Shown here piece by piece: positions 1-10,702 of a stretch of 64,000 nt of DNA (positions within the stretch are counted from its first letter, which is position 1; each line of letters begins with the position of its first letter). Origin of the DNA: Distichodus sexfasciatus (Eukaryota > Chordata > Actinopteri > Characiformes > Distichodontidae); the NCBI GenBank assembly GCA_032718565.1, contig JAVGVS010000500.1:38063-102062 (forward strand), given 5' to 3'. Below the pieces are notes generated by a model that saw nothing but the letters and a program-made list of their open reading frames with translations, ran no database searches and was not told the DNA's origin. A program made the translations under genes and the position numbers.

Positions 1-542
1 AGCGTTTTAGCGATTAATGCGCTTACTCGCGCGCTGACAAATGCAGCACATCGTTCACATCGCCAAAAATGTCATTTATGCGTTTCTACGCATTCACTTC
101 CGTTTTTGAGCACGGAATATCTCACAAATACGTTCACATACTGAGGGATCAAGTCTTGTCTTGATGGCGCCACTGAAAACGTTGTGCATCATCATTAATA
201 AGCGTCCGCATGAAACACAAGCAGCGTGTGCTCTAGCGAGTGAAATGAATTAAACGAAGCTTCGGTTCTAGAAAAATTGCAAAAATATTCGAATAACCGT
301 TTCAGCTCTACTTGTGTCTCATTATTTTCAACGCCAGCGTCAGTTACATCTTCCGTTTCTGAACTTTCGCGGTGCATGTTTAGCGGTGCAGCAGTGAAAA
401 AGTTCCCCCTTGAACAGTCTCCAGCTGCGCCACTTTCCGAACGTTGTTCAGGGTATTTAAACCGGTACTGCGGTATAAGAAAAAATCTTAAGAATAATAA
501 AAAAACGGTTTTCGGTATGAACCGGTATACCGCCCAGCACTA
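1..542. mobile_element. hAT-type DNA transposon, right end only
   Basis: The right terminus reads GGTATACCGCCCAGCACTA, whose reverse complement TAGTGCTGGGCGGTATACC is a hAT-like inverted repeat end. The left end lies outside the window, so the 8-bp target duplication cannot be checked. The interior (about 120-330) matches, in reverse, the interior of the element at 41040-42128. No transposase reading frame is visible, so this is a non-autonomous or decayed copy. Confidence 0.6.
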
Positions 543-562
543 GCATGCTCGTATGGCATATG

Positions 563-660
563 ACAAGGCAAGGCAAGGCAAGTTTATTTATAGAGCACAT
601 TATCATACACAGGGGTCATTCAATGTGCTTTACAGAAACAGGATAAAAACTGTTAAAATT
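563..660 (-). repeat. retroposon 3' tail with (TTGCC)n
   Basis: Repeated AAGGC units run straight into AAGTTTATTTATAGAGCAC. On the minus strand this reads as a short retroposon 3' end with a simple pentamer tail. The family is common in fish, but the exact type cannot be named from this short piece. Confidence 0.4.
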
Positions 661-1360
661 AATGATTAAAAAAAGAGAAAGTAATGGAAAAAAAGGAATA
701 AAAATAAAGATAAAGTAGAAATAAAACAATTAAAAGCTCTAAAAATCAGGCACAGTTAGATTTTAAAATATTGCAACAGGTCGGCACTCAAGTGTGGGAA
801 AAGCAAAAGAGAAAAGTGCAGTTTAGCATCCGTTTAAAACTTGCCGCAGTTGGTTCCAGCATTGGGCAGCAAAGTGGCAAAACGCCATTTCACCGTGTTT
901 AGTTTCAGTTCTTTTCACCACCAGCTGGTCTGATCCTGCAGATCTAAGGGACCTACCAGGATTATATACATCAAACATATCAGAGATGTAACTAGGGCCC
1001 ACACTGATGACAGAAATTAGCTGGATGATCCAGGCGTGTTTATAAGTTAAATTAGTTATGAAAAGTGATGAAAGTGACAAGCGATATGGAGATGACTGAA
1101 AATGGGGTGAAAGATGAAGCAGGGGAGAGAGAGAGAGAGAATGACCACAGAATAACATGCATGACTCATGCTTCCTCTTTAGATCTGTATTTTTTCTCTC
1201 GGTGATACGAGGCTAATCTCTCAGCAAGTCACACTTCAACTGCTTCCTTTAGAGCCAAAAATGATGGACAGACAGGCATGATGACATAATGCATTTTTAA
1301 CGCCAGCTACATACACAAACATATGCAGGGGAATTTAAAAAATTCAGTCTAGATGAATTA
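661..1360. other. unannotated AT-rich stretch
   Basis: Only a short GA run near 1125-1140 stands out. No coding exon or recognisable element was found. Confidence 0.5.
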
Positions 1361-1466
1361 GTGAGTGATTATTCGTCATTGTGAACACACCACAGCACAG
1401 CACACAGTGCACCACAACGAAATGTGAGCAGTGCAGCGCTCCGTAAGCGTTATGCTACCAACTGGC
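1361..1466 (-). repeat. tRNA-derived SINE (family A), internally deleted
   Basis: The characteristic tail (GTGAGTGATTATTCGTCATT) and the CACAGCACAGCACACAGTGC block are present. The sequence then jumps to the tRNA-like head (GCGTTATGCTACCAACTG), so the middle of the roughly 245-bp element is deleted. Confidence 0.75.
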
Positions 1467-2766
1467 TCAGATTTACTTAAGCTTGGAAACTGACTTCCAA
1501 GTCAGATGTCAAGTCAGATGTCAACTGACAGTTGTGTAGAGTGACTTAAAAAATGTTCTAGCAAAACTGTACCAAATTGTACTTTACAAAGACTTTTACA
1601 CTGGCACAGAAACATGCAGTGACCAAAATATTACCTGTTTAGTAACCAACAGCAGCACTGAACTAAACTAAAGAAACGTGTCTTGACTCATCACCTACTG
1701 TACATCTGCTGTGTCATTTTCTGTTTAAACCTGCTTTTGGCTGAAACCTGTCCTAATGAAGCTCAAACTAAAATTATGGTGGACTTCAGAGTCAAACGTT
1801 AGCATTTAACCGTCACAAATAACAGCCTGTGATGAGTTAACAGATCTAAAATAAATATGGATTTCCATTACATGTAAACACTACATTCTCAAATTACTCT
1901 TTGCTGGTCTAATTTCCTCCTTAAGCTTCCTTTACCAAACTCAAACACTTTTCCTTTACATTCGGCACTTGATAAAGAGAACATATTCTTCTTGTCCTCC
2001 AAACGAAACACACTAAACCTGAAAATCCTGTTGAGCTCGTACAGAAATGGTTGTCAGTGTGAGTGTGGTTTCAGCCTAATCGGTGGTCTGCACATCTCTG
2101 ACACGCTTAATTCTCAAGATTTTCTGCACGCTAAAAAGATTCATTTTCGTTTATTGCTAAATTGGACTAAACTTATCTGTTAAGTCCCGTGACGACAAAG
2201 TGAACATTGACCATTTCCTATAATTCGACTGATGCATGAAAATGCATAGAAATAGCTCAAATTTCTGACAGACAAGAGTTCAGATTCACATCCTCTGTTT
2301 TCTTCTCTCTTTTCATTTTATCTTTTCGGTTATCTGATGTACTAGGGAGACAGACCGTGTCCAAACTCCCACAGACAGGACGACCAGTTCAGTAATGCAA
2401 GTTTATGCTATCACATGGTTATCAGCACTAATTAATTGCAGCACTGATGCACTGCTCCTCCTCTGGGCAAGTTAAACAAGGTTCTGTAACATTTATTTTG
2501 CTCAAAATACACTCTACACGAAACTATTTGAATGATAATTCAAACTCATTGCTCAGAAGTGGTTACCCATATATTTAAACTATTCAGATGTTTATTTGAC
2601 ACGGAGTCTCAGCAAACACACAGCTCTAAAACAAGCACAGATATGTCACATTCTAGTTCTAGTAGTCATACGTCAACACGTCACCATATAAAATCACTGG
2701 CCACTTTTTTGGGAACGCCGATCTTCTAGCTTCACTTTGTTGGTGTACGGCTAGAGACTATAGATT
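1467..2766. other. unannotated stretch
   Basis: Unique-looking AT-rich DNA. The short open frames look like chance and have no splice context. No element was recognised. Confidence 0.5.
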
Positions 2767-3026
2767 GGGGCAGTTGGTAGCGTAACGGTTAGGAAGTCAG
2801 CCCCTCGATCAGAAGGTCGTCGGGTCGATTCCTAGACTTGTAAAGGTACCACTAAGGTACTCATGAGCAAGGCGCCGTCCACAAGCAGTGCTCCCTACGG
2901 GGCGCTGTCCATGTCAGCGGCCCACTGCTCCTCCACGGACGGGTCACATTCAGAGGTCACATTTGGTAGTGGTGCAATGTGTGCGGTGCTGTAGTGTGTT
3001 TATAAAGACAAATAATAATCACTTAC
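2767..3026 (+). repeat. tRNA-derived SINE (family A), near full length
   Basis: The head GGGGCAGTTGGTAGCGTAAC carries an A-box-like GTAGCGTAACGG, followed by a degenerate B-box (GGTCGATTC). The body contains ACTCATGAGCAAGG and CCCACTGCTCCTCCACGG, and the tail ends GACAAATAATAATCACTTAC. This is the reference copy in the window. Other copies lie at 1361, 4155, 11531, 16391, 26384, 27551, 33319, 35571, 50051 and 54457. The tRNA-like head is only a promoter relic, not a tRNA gene. Confidence 0.85.
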
Positions 3027-3873
3027 AGAACTTGCAGAACATCTGCTACTGTGTCCACGTTTGATCTACTCTTTCACTAGCCTTTCGTCAGTGTTGAGAT
3101 TTTGACAATAAAAAACATTCTTAAATAAATATTTATGGGTCTTATAACTAGGCCTGGGCAATATATGAATACTGTATAGTAATTTATACAGTATATTCAG
3201 TGGCATGACACAAACAATATTTTAATATGTGAGTTAAAAATAAAATTCTAATAATATATTATTTTAACAGGTTACACCTAGCAGTTTATATGGAGTAACT
3301 TAAACACAGTCCTTATTCTTGCCAAATTCGGACTCCTGCGTAGCAGAAGCGGATGAGAGACTTGTATTTTTTTGCATGCTTGAATGCTTGTTCTTGCCCT
3401 GATTTTTTATTCGCAAAAATGCTTGGTCAGCCATTTTCAAATACATGAATTTTTGCTCTAGAGAAGCTCAATTAAACCCTTAAAAAATACAACTGTCATT
3501 ATGTTGTAAAGGGAAACTAGAGCTTTTAAAATGACAAAATGAAAGTGATGATGTGCCTCATTCACCAACTGTTCTTAAGAAGAAATATGTTCTTAAAACC
3601 CACTTATGCAGGTTCCAGGAAGATTCTGTCATTCACCAATGTTTTCATATTTAAGAAACACTACCGAAGTACAGTCAGATAATTGTCTTTCATGCAAGTT
3701 GTCATTTAAGTCTATCATATGAAGCTGTGCATTAGATTCAAATGATTAAATAAAAGAACAATATACATGAGTGACTTTTTTGACTCTTCTTCAGTGGTGG
3801 TAGAATGAGGTAGAATGTGGCTGACCGAAGGACTGCAGTCTATGGCTGTACACCTAAGAAGTAGTAGGACATG
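3027..3873. other. unannotated AT-rich stretch
   Basis: No coding exon or repeat with readable ends was seen. Confidence 0.5.
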
Positions 3874-3881
3874 CTAATAAA

Positions 3882-4077
3882 TAGGCGTGTCGAAAAGAAT
3901 CGATGCATCGCGATGCAGACGTGGACGATTCTGCATCGATGCAATGGCAGACCATAATCGGTTATAACGGAGGTTTTCACCCGGCAGTACGCTGCCCTCT
4001 AGTAGTCTGCAACGAATCGTTGAACTAATAATGGTAATCGAATCAAATCGTGAGACCGGTGAAGGTTCACACCTCTA
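3882..4077. mobile_element. 196-bp hAT MITE with 8-bp TSD
   Basis: The termini TAGGCGTGTCGAA and TTCACACCTCTA are imperfect inverted repeats. The flanks CTAATAAA (3874-3881) and CTAATGAA (4078-4085) form an 8-bp target duplication with one mismatch, which is typical of hAT. The interior has the CGATGCATCG palindrome near 3900. A related half-element flanks the LTR at 63451. Confidence 0.8.
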
Positions 4078-4154
4078 CTAATGAAGTGTTCAGGGAATGT
4101 AGTAAGTGTTGCTAATATAGATGTCACTGGGTGTATGCTATATGTAAGTGAATT

Positions 4155-4395
4155 TGAGTGATTATTTGTCATTATTAACACACCTATGACAGAGCGACAC
4201 AGTGAACCACAACAAAATATGACCGCTGCATTTGACCCATCCGTGAACAAGCAGTGGGCAGCTTTTGGCAGTGGCCGGGTAGTAGTGGATAGGGATGGTA
4301 TGTTGATTATGAGTACTTTTACAGGTCCGGGACTTGAACTGGCGAGCTTTTGATCATGGGGCCAACTCCCTAACCGTTACACTACTAACTACCCC
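4155..4395 (-). repeat. tRNA-derived SINE (family A)
   Basis: TGAGTGATTATTTGTCATT tail, GACCCATCCGTGAACAAGC body, and a head read in reverse (CCTAACCGTTACACTACTAAC). Diverged from the other copies. Confidence 0.8.
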
Positions 4396-6874
4396 TGGTT
4401 ATCTACACTACAAGCTAAATGAATATATATTTATATAGATTCCTACCATTATTTCGACACACGTATCTGAAAATGGATGACCAAGCATTACGGCAAAGTG
4501 AAAAATCTCGTTAAATTTCAAGCCAGTCCAACCTAAACTATATAACTTAGGCCAGATAAATGGACATTTGTTGAGTTGAGCCAAAATCAAGTAAATGCTG
4601 TTCACTTAATAAACGTCTTCCTTAAAAAGTCCCTCCATTCAGATAAAATAATCATGCAAGACTGTATATTTTATATTAATCTAATTTAGCAAGCCGATTT
4701 AATTATTGTGACATTTAGGACATTTACTAACATCTTACAGTACAGTACATCTACATTTTGTTCCCATTAAATTGACAATGATTAATTTATTGCTTACATT
4801 AATTGAATATAACACTGGTAATGCAATTACCACTGTGGCTGTTAGTGGCTAAGGAAAGACTGAGCACAAGAACATTACTTTAAAAAAAAAAAAAAAAACA
4901 TTGATGATTTTTTATTCCATTTTTCTGTTTGTGATCAGTTCCAAAATCCCACACTAACTGAAATGCATTCCCCTTTCATTTGATGCTTAAACAAATCATT
5001 GTGAACTGTTTAATCACAACAGTTGCACAGACATAATTTCAATATAAGACATTCTGGATGTGGAGAGCTTACACATGCCTTTAAATCCCCTTCATCAAAA
5101 TGAATCAGATTAAATAAAAAAAAATCTAATTCTAGCTGTACGTCATTCTAGTGGTTTATTTGCATGTTAGTCAGACAGATGTGAAAGGGCTTAATCTTTG
5201 CTCAATGATGTGAATGAAAATAAGAAATAACTATGAGAATGTGAATTAAAAATTCAACTTATGAGGATGTGAATTAAATCAAAACATGAGGATGTAAGCA
5301 GAAATGACTAATATCTATGAAAGTGCAAGACATTAAACAACTTATTTTAAAGAGTACTGCTTTTAAATTCTAACTTACAGAACAGACGAAATTAACATTG
5401 CGGTTCAAGAAAATTCCACCAACATCAACCAACAAGTGAACTGACAAATGACCAGCTTGCCACATTTTTTGCAAGACATCAACCAAGTAAAAATAATTTG
5501 ATATTTATAGCATGTTTAGTTTACTTTATTCCAACTAGACGCTGTAGCTGAATGTCAGCAAGTAAAACGTCCAGACATCTTTTAACTAAATGTTTGAAGT
5601 CTCATTTCAATAGGGAGTAAAATATCTACACCCCAGCAATATGTAATTAGGTTCTTTTTTTAAATCTTTGTCTTTTTTATGCCTTGATCTTGGTACTGTA
5701 TAACTTACAAACTCAAGACCCAAGTGCATATTTTACAATTTCCATAATGATGATATTCAGACAATTTTACTCCATTTTATGGTGGCTTGTTCAAAACTTG
5801 TGGATACTCTGATTTTAAAAATGAATTGAAATTTATAGCAGCTACCCAAATGTAGTTTGACCCAGGTCTGCTAGTCTGCTGAGAGGCAGAATAACCCCTT
5901 GTGAATCCTGTTCAACCCTGAAGGGTCTGAATAAAGGAATCATTATCCAGCGCCCAGCTCCAGGGGCCAGTCACACTGTTTCTCCCTTTTCTGGTTCTGT
6001 TCATTCAGCAACTCCCGTTGAGTAATCCATAAAACAGGAGTGGGTTCAAAAAAGAGTCTCAAACTCTTGAGATTACTGCTTACTAGCGATCTACTACTTC
6101 TTTGTACAACTCTGAACTAGAAAAATCTTCTTTTACTTTTTCTGAAACACATATCAGAAAACAGAAACCTGATGAGGGATATATGTGCGTCAGTCAAAGG
6201 ATGGACTGTCACAAATGCGCTAACGGGCCTAAGTGTCTGCGTCATATACAACATGATTTGCCAGGAACAAATCTGTAAAAAATTTAAAAAGTTAATATTC
6301 AATGACTAATATCTAGTTGATATCTAATGGCTATATGCTAAATCTACACATCTTCTCTTCTTTTTTATTTTTGTAGCATAATGCCTTTTCTCATACATAT
6401 TAACCAGTTTGTGAGGGATGCTACAGCGAACAGAATAATTAGTCAAGGGTTTCAAAGTTAAAATTCTTTCAATTAGCATTAATGCAATCAAGGTTTCCTC
6501 AATGCTACCTCACTCAGAGACATGTCTAAATGAGAGGCAGCTTTACAGGTCAGCCGTGGGACCTAACAACTTGCTTAACTACAACACAGGTCCAGACAGA
6601 CATACCTGCCTATATGTCTAAAGATGATAAATATACACTACAGTGTATGTGAAGATTAGAATATTAACATGGACATGGTGGCACAGGCCACAAAAAAGAA
6701 ATACCTCATAATTATTACACCAACAGGGCCCAGACGCTAGTCCACATTTGATCAAAATCCGAAGTGTGTGATTTTACAATTTGTTAAAGGACTTGAAAAA
6801 TCCCAGTTTGAATAGTCCACAGTGCCAAAAACAATCTGGATGTACTCCTACAATTATTATTTTCATGACTGTTT
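4396..6874. other. unannotated AT-rich stretch, 2.5 kb
   Basis: Mostly low-complexity AT-rich DNA with a poly-A run at 4880-4900. A somewhat GC-richer part at 5860-6050 (CAGCGCCCAGCTCCAGGGGCC) shows no splice-bounded frame. No gene was identified. Confidence 0.5.
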
Positions 6875-6962
6875 TCAAAGTCAAAGTCAACTTTATTGTC
6901 ATCTCTGCTATATACTGTACAGATACATAGAGAGACGAGACGACGTGGTACAGATTCCATCT
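6875..6962 (-). repeat. LINE or SINE 3' end, (TTTGAC)n tail
   Basis: TCAAAGTCAAAGTCAACTTT followed by ATTGTCATCTCTGCTATATA is the reverse complement of the tail at 56945-57056 (GATGACAATAAAGTTGAC). This is a short 5'-truncated retroposon insertion. Confidence 0.65.
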
Positions 6963-7549
6963 GTAATGGAATCTACAACATACCATACGTACAAATTTAT
7001 GGCATTTTCTGTTGCATGTATCGGTTGTTTACATTTAGTATCACAAAAATAAATCGATGCATATGAATTTTCCAGTTACTTTAATATTTATTTCCTAAAA
7101 GCATAAGTAATGTGTAGGATGAATGTTTTAGGTCTCTGGTGTAATTAAATGTCGGAAAAAGCCTCATACTACGTGTCTAACGTGCAAGTCATTATAGTAG
7201 CGCCTGTTGTCCATTTTTGCTAAAAAAAAATAAAAATAATAATAATAATAACAATTATTAAACTTATTGTTTGTTGCAACCGGTTATGATTTCACATAAG
7301 AAATTCGACCTTGATTTAAAAAAAAAAAAAAAAAAAAAGCCCTTACGGACATTTGAACTATTTTTAACATGGTCGTCGGAGGTTAAGCGGCGACGGCGTA
7401 CTGTAGTCTGGTCTATAATAAGATATATTATCATTCAGCTGTATTAAACGACATTAATAAGGCACTATTGGCGTCGAATTGTGCACGGGCTGCTATTTAT
7501 GGTTATCCGAAAATAGATAACAATGTCTTATTAATGTCATCAAATACAG
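6963..7549. other. unannotated stretch with poly-A runs
   Basis: Contains an (AAT)n stretch near 7228-7250 and a poly-A of about 20 at 7318-7338. No gene was recognised. Confidence 0.5.
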
Positions 7550-8460
7550 GTTTATGAGCATCAAAATAGACGCTCATAAAGCTGACGTAACAGCGAGGAC
7601 TCCCGCCATTGGTCAACGCCGCTTTCCGAGTTGTGGACCAATGGCGGGAGTCTTGGCGATTACGTCAGAAAAGGTGCGCGAGTGCGCGCGCGCTCGGGAT
7701 TCATTCAACCCAAAGGTCTCGCGCGTGAGTCGGGAGCGCGCTTTACTACACGAGAGCCGGGGGGAGAGAGAGAGAGAGAAAGGCTGCATCGCTGGAGACG
7801 GTGAGGGGGTACGGGACGCGCAGCTAAAACGGCAACGACCACCGTAAACGTGTAACACTCATACGACCGTGACGATTAACTAAAGTGGGGGGAAAACAAA
7901 CAAACAAACAAACAAAAAAAAAACAAACCGAAAGCGTGCAGGTACCGTCAACGGGTGATGAGAAGCGATTTAAACCTGCCCTTTCCGCCCCCACTTCCTA
8001 GATGTTAGACTGAAAACACCCCCCGCCCTCTCCTACAAGTCGGTGATCGCTTGTACTCTCCCACTCCCCAAGCCGAAAACCCTCTTCATTCACAAAGAGA
8101 ACGCATCTAAATCTGCCCTATCAGCGTCCGAAACGGCACGTTACCGACACACACGCCGCTGAATAAGCCCCTTCTATAGACACTTCCACCGGCTGCATCG
8201 TGAAGCCGCGTTTTCACCGACGTACACGCCAACCGTTCGTGTTTCTTCCAAAAAGGATGACCAAAACGGCGTTAACCAACTCGACGTCGCGGTGACCCGC
8301 TGCGTGTCATTCTTCCGTTCCTATAAATAATAACCGCGCGTTAAAAAAAAAAAAAACATCGCAGAATTACGGGCGCCTCGTCCGCTTACGCTTCAAACAA
8401 ATAAATCATAGCCGCGGTTTCGAAATGGGCGGTCGCCTAAAAACACACCAAACAAACGCT
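7550..8460. promoter_or_regulatory. CpG-rich promoter-like island
   Basis: CpG dinucleotides are conspicuously dense here (for example GGTGCGCGAGTGCGCGCGCG near 7672-7691, and TCTCGCGCGTGAGTCGGGAG). The rest of the window is CpG-poor. The island holds the symmetric CRE/CCAAT module at 7582-7668 and then a GA-rich stretch. A donor-like ACG|GTGAGG lies at about 7799-7805 on the plus strand, consistent with a non-coding first exon. No open frame here looks convincing as protein. The island lies about 2 kb beyond the stop of lkaaear1, so it probably serves a neighbouring gene. The direction of transcription is unresolved. Confidence 0.7.
7582..7668. promoter_or_regulatory. dyad-symmetric CRE/CCAAT promoter module
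   Basis: The outer arms CTGACGTAA (7582-7590) and TTACGTCAG (7660-7668) are perfect inverted copies and match CRE half-palindromes. The inner arms GACTCCCGCCATTGGTC (7598-7614) and GACCAATGGCGGGAGTC (7636-7652) are also perfect inverted copies. Each inner arm carries an NF-Y CCAAT box and a YY1-like CCGCCAT. The spacer between outer and inner arm is 7 bp on both sides. Such symmetry fits a bidirectional promoter (inference). Confidence 0.75.
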
Positions 8461-9045
8461 TTTAACTAGCATTTTCCGTTTCATTCCTCTATACACCTCC
8501 CTTTCTGCTTACAACCGAAAATAAGCAGTAACACGGGGAGGGGAAATAAGGGATAAGTACTCCGATCTCAGTTACAGAATAACCACAGTAGTTTACACAG
8601 CCTGTCACAGACATTCATCTATTTCTAGGAAAAAAAAAAGGCGGACTCGGTCTAACCCGTGGAGGCTCGCCGGGGCAGCATTGCAGAAAATTAGGGTTCG
8701 TGTTGGTGTGTTTAAAAAGAAAAGAAAAGAAAAGAAAAGAAAGAGAAAAGGCTTGACGGAGAACGAAGCCGTTCTTGAGGAATCACGAACCTTTTTTTTC
8801 GGCACGGGAAAACCCACCATCCCCTGACAAACTAAACGCTTTGCTTAGGGGGTAAAAATGAAGCCGATGATCATACTTACAATTTTTGCATTAAAATGAT
8901 CTGGAGGGCGGTAGCCGTTTCGTTTTCTGAAGCACATCCGTTTCTTTTTGCTGTTTTTACATGTATAAAATACTGTATCGCTTTTTTTCCTCCAGTGTTC
9001 CAGCTTCAGAATCGACACCCTTACGGAGGCAGGCTAAGGTCCAAC
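8461..9045. other. flank of the CpG-rich block
   Basis: Less CpG-dense, with homopolymer and (AAAAG)n runs near 8715-8745. An acceptor-like CTTTTTTTCCTCCAG ends at 8995, but the sequence that follows lacks a clear donor. Confidence 0.45.
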
Positions 9046-9057
9046 TGCGCATGCGCC
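9046..9057. promoter_or_regulatory. NRF1-like site
   Basis: TGCGCATGCGCC matches the palindromic NRF1 consensus except at the last base. It lies in a moderately GC-rich sequence beside the CpG-rich block, so it may be part of the same promoter region. Confidence 0.45.
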
Positions 9058-9207
9058 AACTCAGACAGTTCTACTCAGGCGATTGACGAAGGTCTTCCTC
9101 AGTAATTGTCATTTCCAATGGAACTCCTTTCACTGAGAGGGTTTTTACTAAACACAGAGTGATCGCTTCTATTACAGGGTTGGTTCTTCATGCTATCAGT
9201 CAAACAA

Positions 9208-9468
9208 TTAACACACTTTTTGTCTGATCAGCTTAGACACCAGCTCCTTTACTGTGGACAACCTTTCGGCCTTGTCAGGCTTCCTCTTTTGTGCTTTTTG
9301 GCCATCATTTATTTGCTCTGTCATCAAGAAACGATGCAGTGGTCCACTAACAAAACCAGGGGGAATAAAAGGGAATCGAATTCTCATACGGTGTCCAAAT
9401 GATGCCTTCCGGGTACAGTTAATTTGTCTATTTCCTATGTGGGTGGGCTGCGAAGTTTGACCCAACAA
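9208..9468 (-). other. unassigned minus-strand open frame, possible exon
   Basis: An 86-residue open frame whose second half is lysine/arginine-rich (AQKRKPDKAERLSTVKELV) and ends in a stop at 9208. It looks more protein-like than most chance frames here. However, no convincing acceptor precedes it and I do not recognise a family. It could be a small gene, a terminal exon or a processed fragment. The plus strand is also partly open, which lowers confidence. Confidence 0.2.
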
Positions 9469-10642
9469 TTTATAACTTAGTCATTAGTAGTGTTGCACAG
9501 TTCAGTGTTTCAGGAGAAATACTGCTAGTATAAATATGGCTTGTCTTGTTACTTGCATTACTACAATATATTCCAAAACAGTCTGGTGCTGTCTAGAGCC
9601 TAAATGTGGAATCATTAATTTTTTGGATCATCCAGCTCATCCAGCAGGAGGCGCCAAACACCAGCAATAACAAAGAAGCACGAACGAGCAGATTATTTGG
9701 TGACACGGGTTAAAACTTTTAGATAATAACTTGCTAAAGTGCACATCAAACTAAATTATACCAAACGATGGCACAAAGCCCTCCTTTGTCTGAAAAGAAA
9801 AGAAAGTCATGTGTTTTGTTTGTATTGTCTAGTGATTAGTCAAACAGATGTTGTCCAAAACAGGTGTTTTTTAAATAATGACCCGAAATATTATAGGACA
9901 TGATTGTTGGATAGCACACAAGAAAGATCACGGTAGCTGCCACTTGGTGTCAGTAAAGCTCTCTGCATTGGTGTAAGGGAATGAACCTACTGATGCAACA
10001 CTATCAGTTACATGATTTATATGTGGTCCATTAAATGATGTGCTGATGTTCCATGGTTAAGATTTTACTTAAAGGCAGTATCAGATTTTCCAGTTAAATA
10101 ATTCTCATCTACAGAATTAGCGCAAGGATTTTGTTATTCAGAACAATTACACAGATTTTAACAGGAGATTTTTAACAGGGAATCTTGTTTCATCCGCCGT
10201 ACGTCAGTAAGCTACTACATATAAATGTACACGTTGAACGCTTGATTGTCTATATTTTGTTCCCGATGTAACTTCAATTTACTTTACCTACTCGTGTAAT
10301 GTCTTTCCGCTGGTCATTATATTATGTCAAGTTAGTTGCGATGTCAGAAACTCTTCTTTGTGTTGATTGCTGCTATTAGTTTGTTTTCATGCAAGTACAA
10401 TGCAGTAACTACTGCCATTATTATTCTAATTTAAACATTTTGTCAGCAATCAGTGTGTTAAAACAACAACTTAAGCTTATATGAAAAAAGAGCCATGAAA
10501 AACACACATGCTCAAAGGAACATGCAAATTAGAAATTTTTCCCAAAAGTGACCATCAGTGAAAGATGATTTCTCATTCTGTGTTATTCACATGAGCGTCA
10601 CTGGTAAGACTGCTTCTTCAATTTTTCTCGGGCTGCAGTTAT
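9469..10642. other. region downstream of lkaaear1 stop
   Basis: Part of this should be the 3' UTR of lkaaear1 on the minus strand. I see no canonical AATAAA close to the stop. No repeat with clear ends was found. Confidence 0.45.
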
Positions 10643-10702
10643 TCATCTTCTAAGTATGGTTAGGCCTTTATCATCGTCCAGGATCTCTTCCACCCTCCGT
10701 TT
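10643..10702 (-). CDS. lkaaear1: lkaaear1 coding exon 3 (terminal)
   Basis: A strong polypyrimidine acceptor (TTTTCATTTTCTTCACAG|) leads into KRRVEEILDDDKGLTILRR and a TGA stop. Only 19 codons long, so it is easily missed by length-based ORF searches. Confidence 0.75.
   Translation of the reverse strand, partial: KRRVEEILDDDKGLTILRR

Noticed and set aside
2767..2860. tRNA-like sequence with A- and B-box text
   Set aside because: It is the head of a SINE present many times in the window. It does not fold as a complete tRNA and is fused to a conserved SINE body.
7554..7847. Open frames on both strands in the CpG island
   Set aside because: GC-rich promoter DNA is poor in stop codons. The frames run through the symmetric promoter palindrome and a GA repeat.
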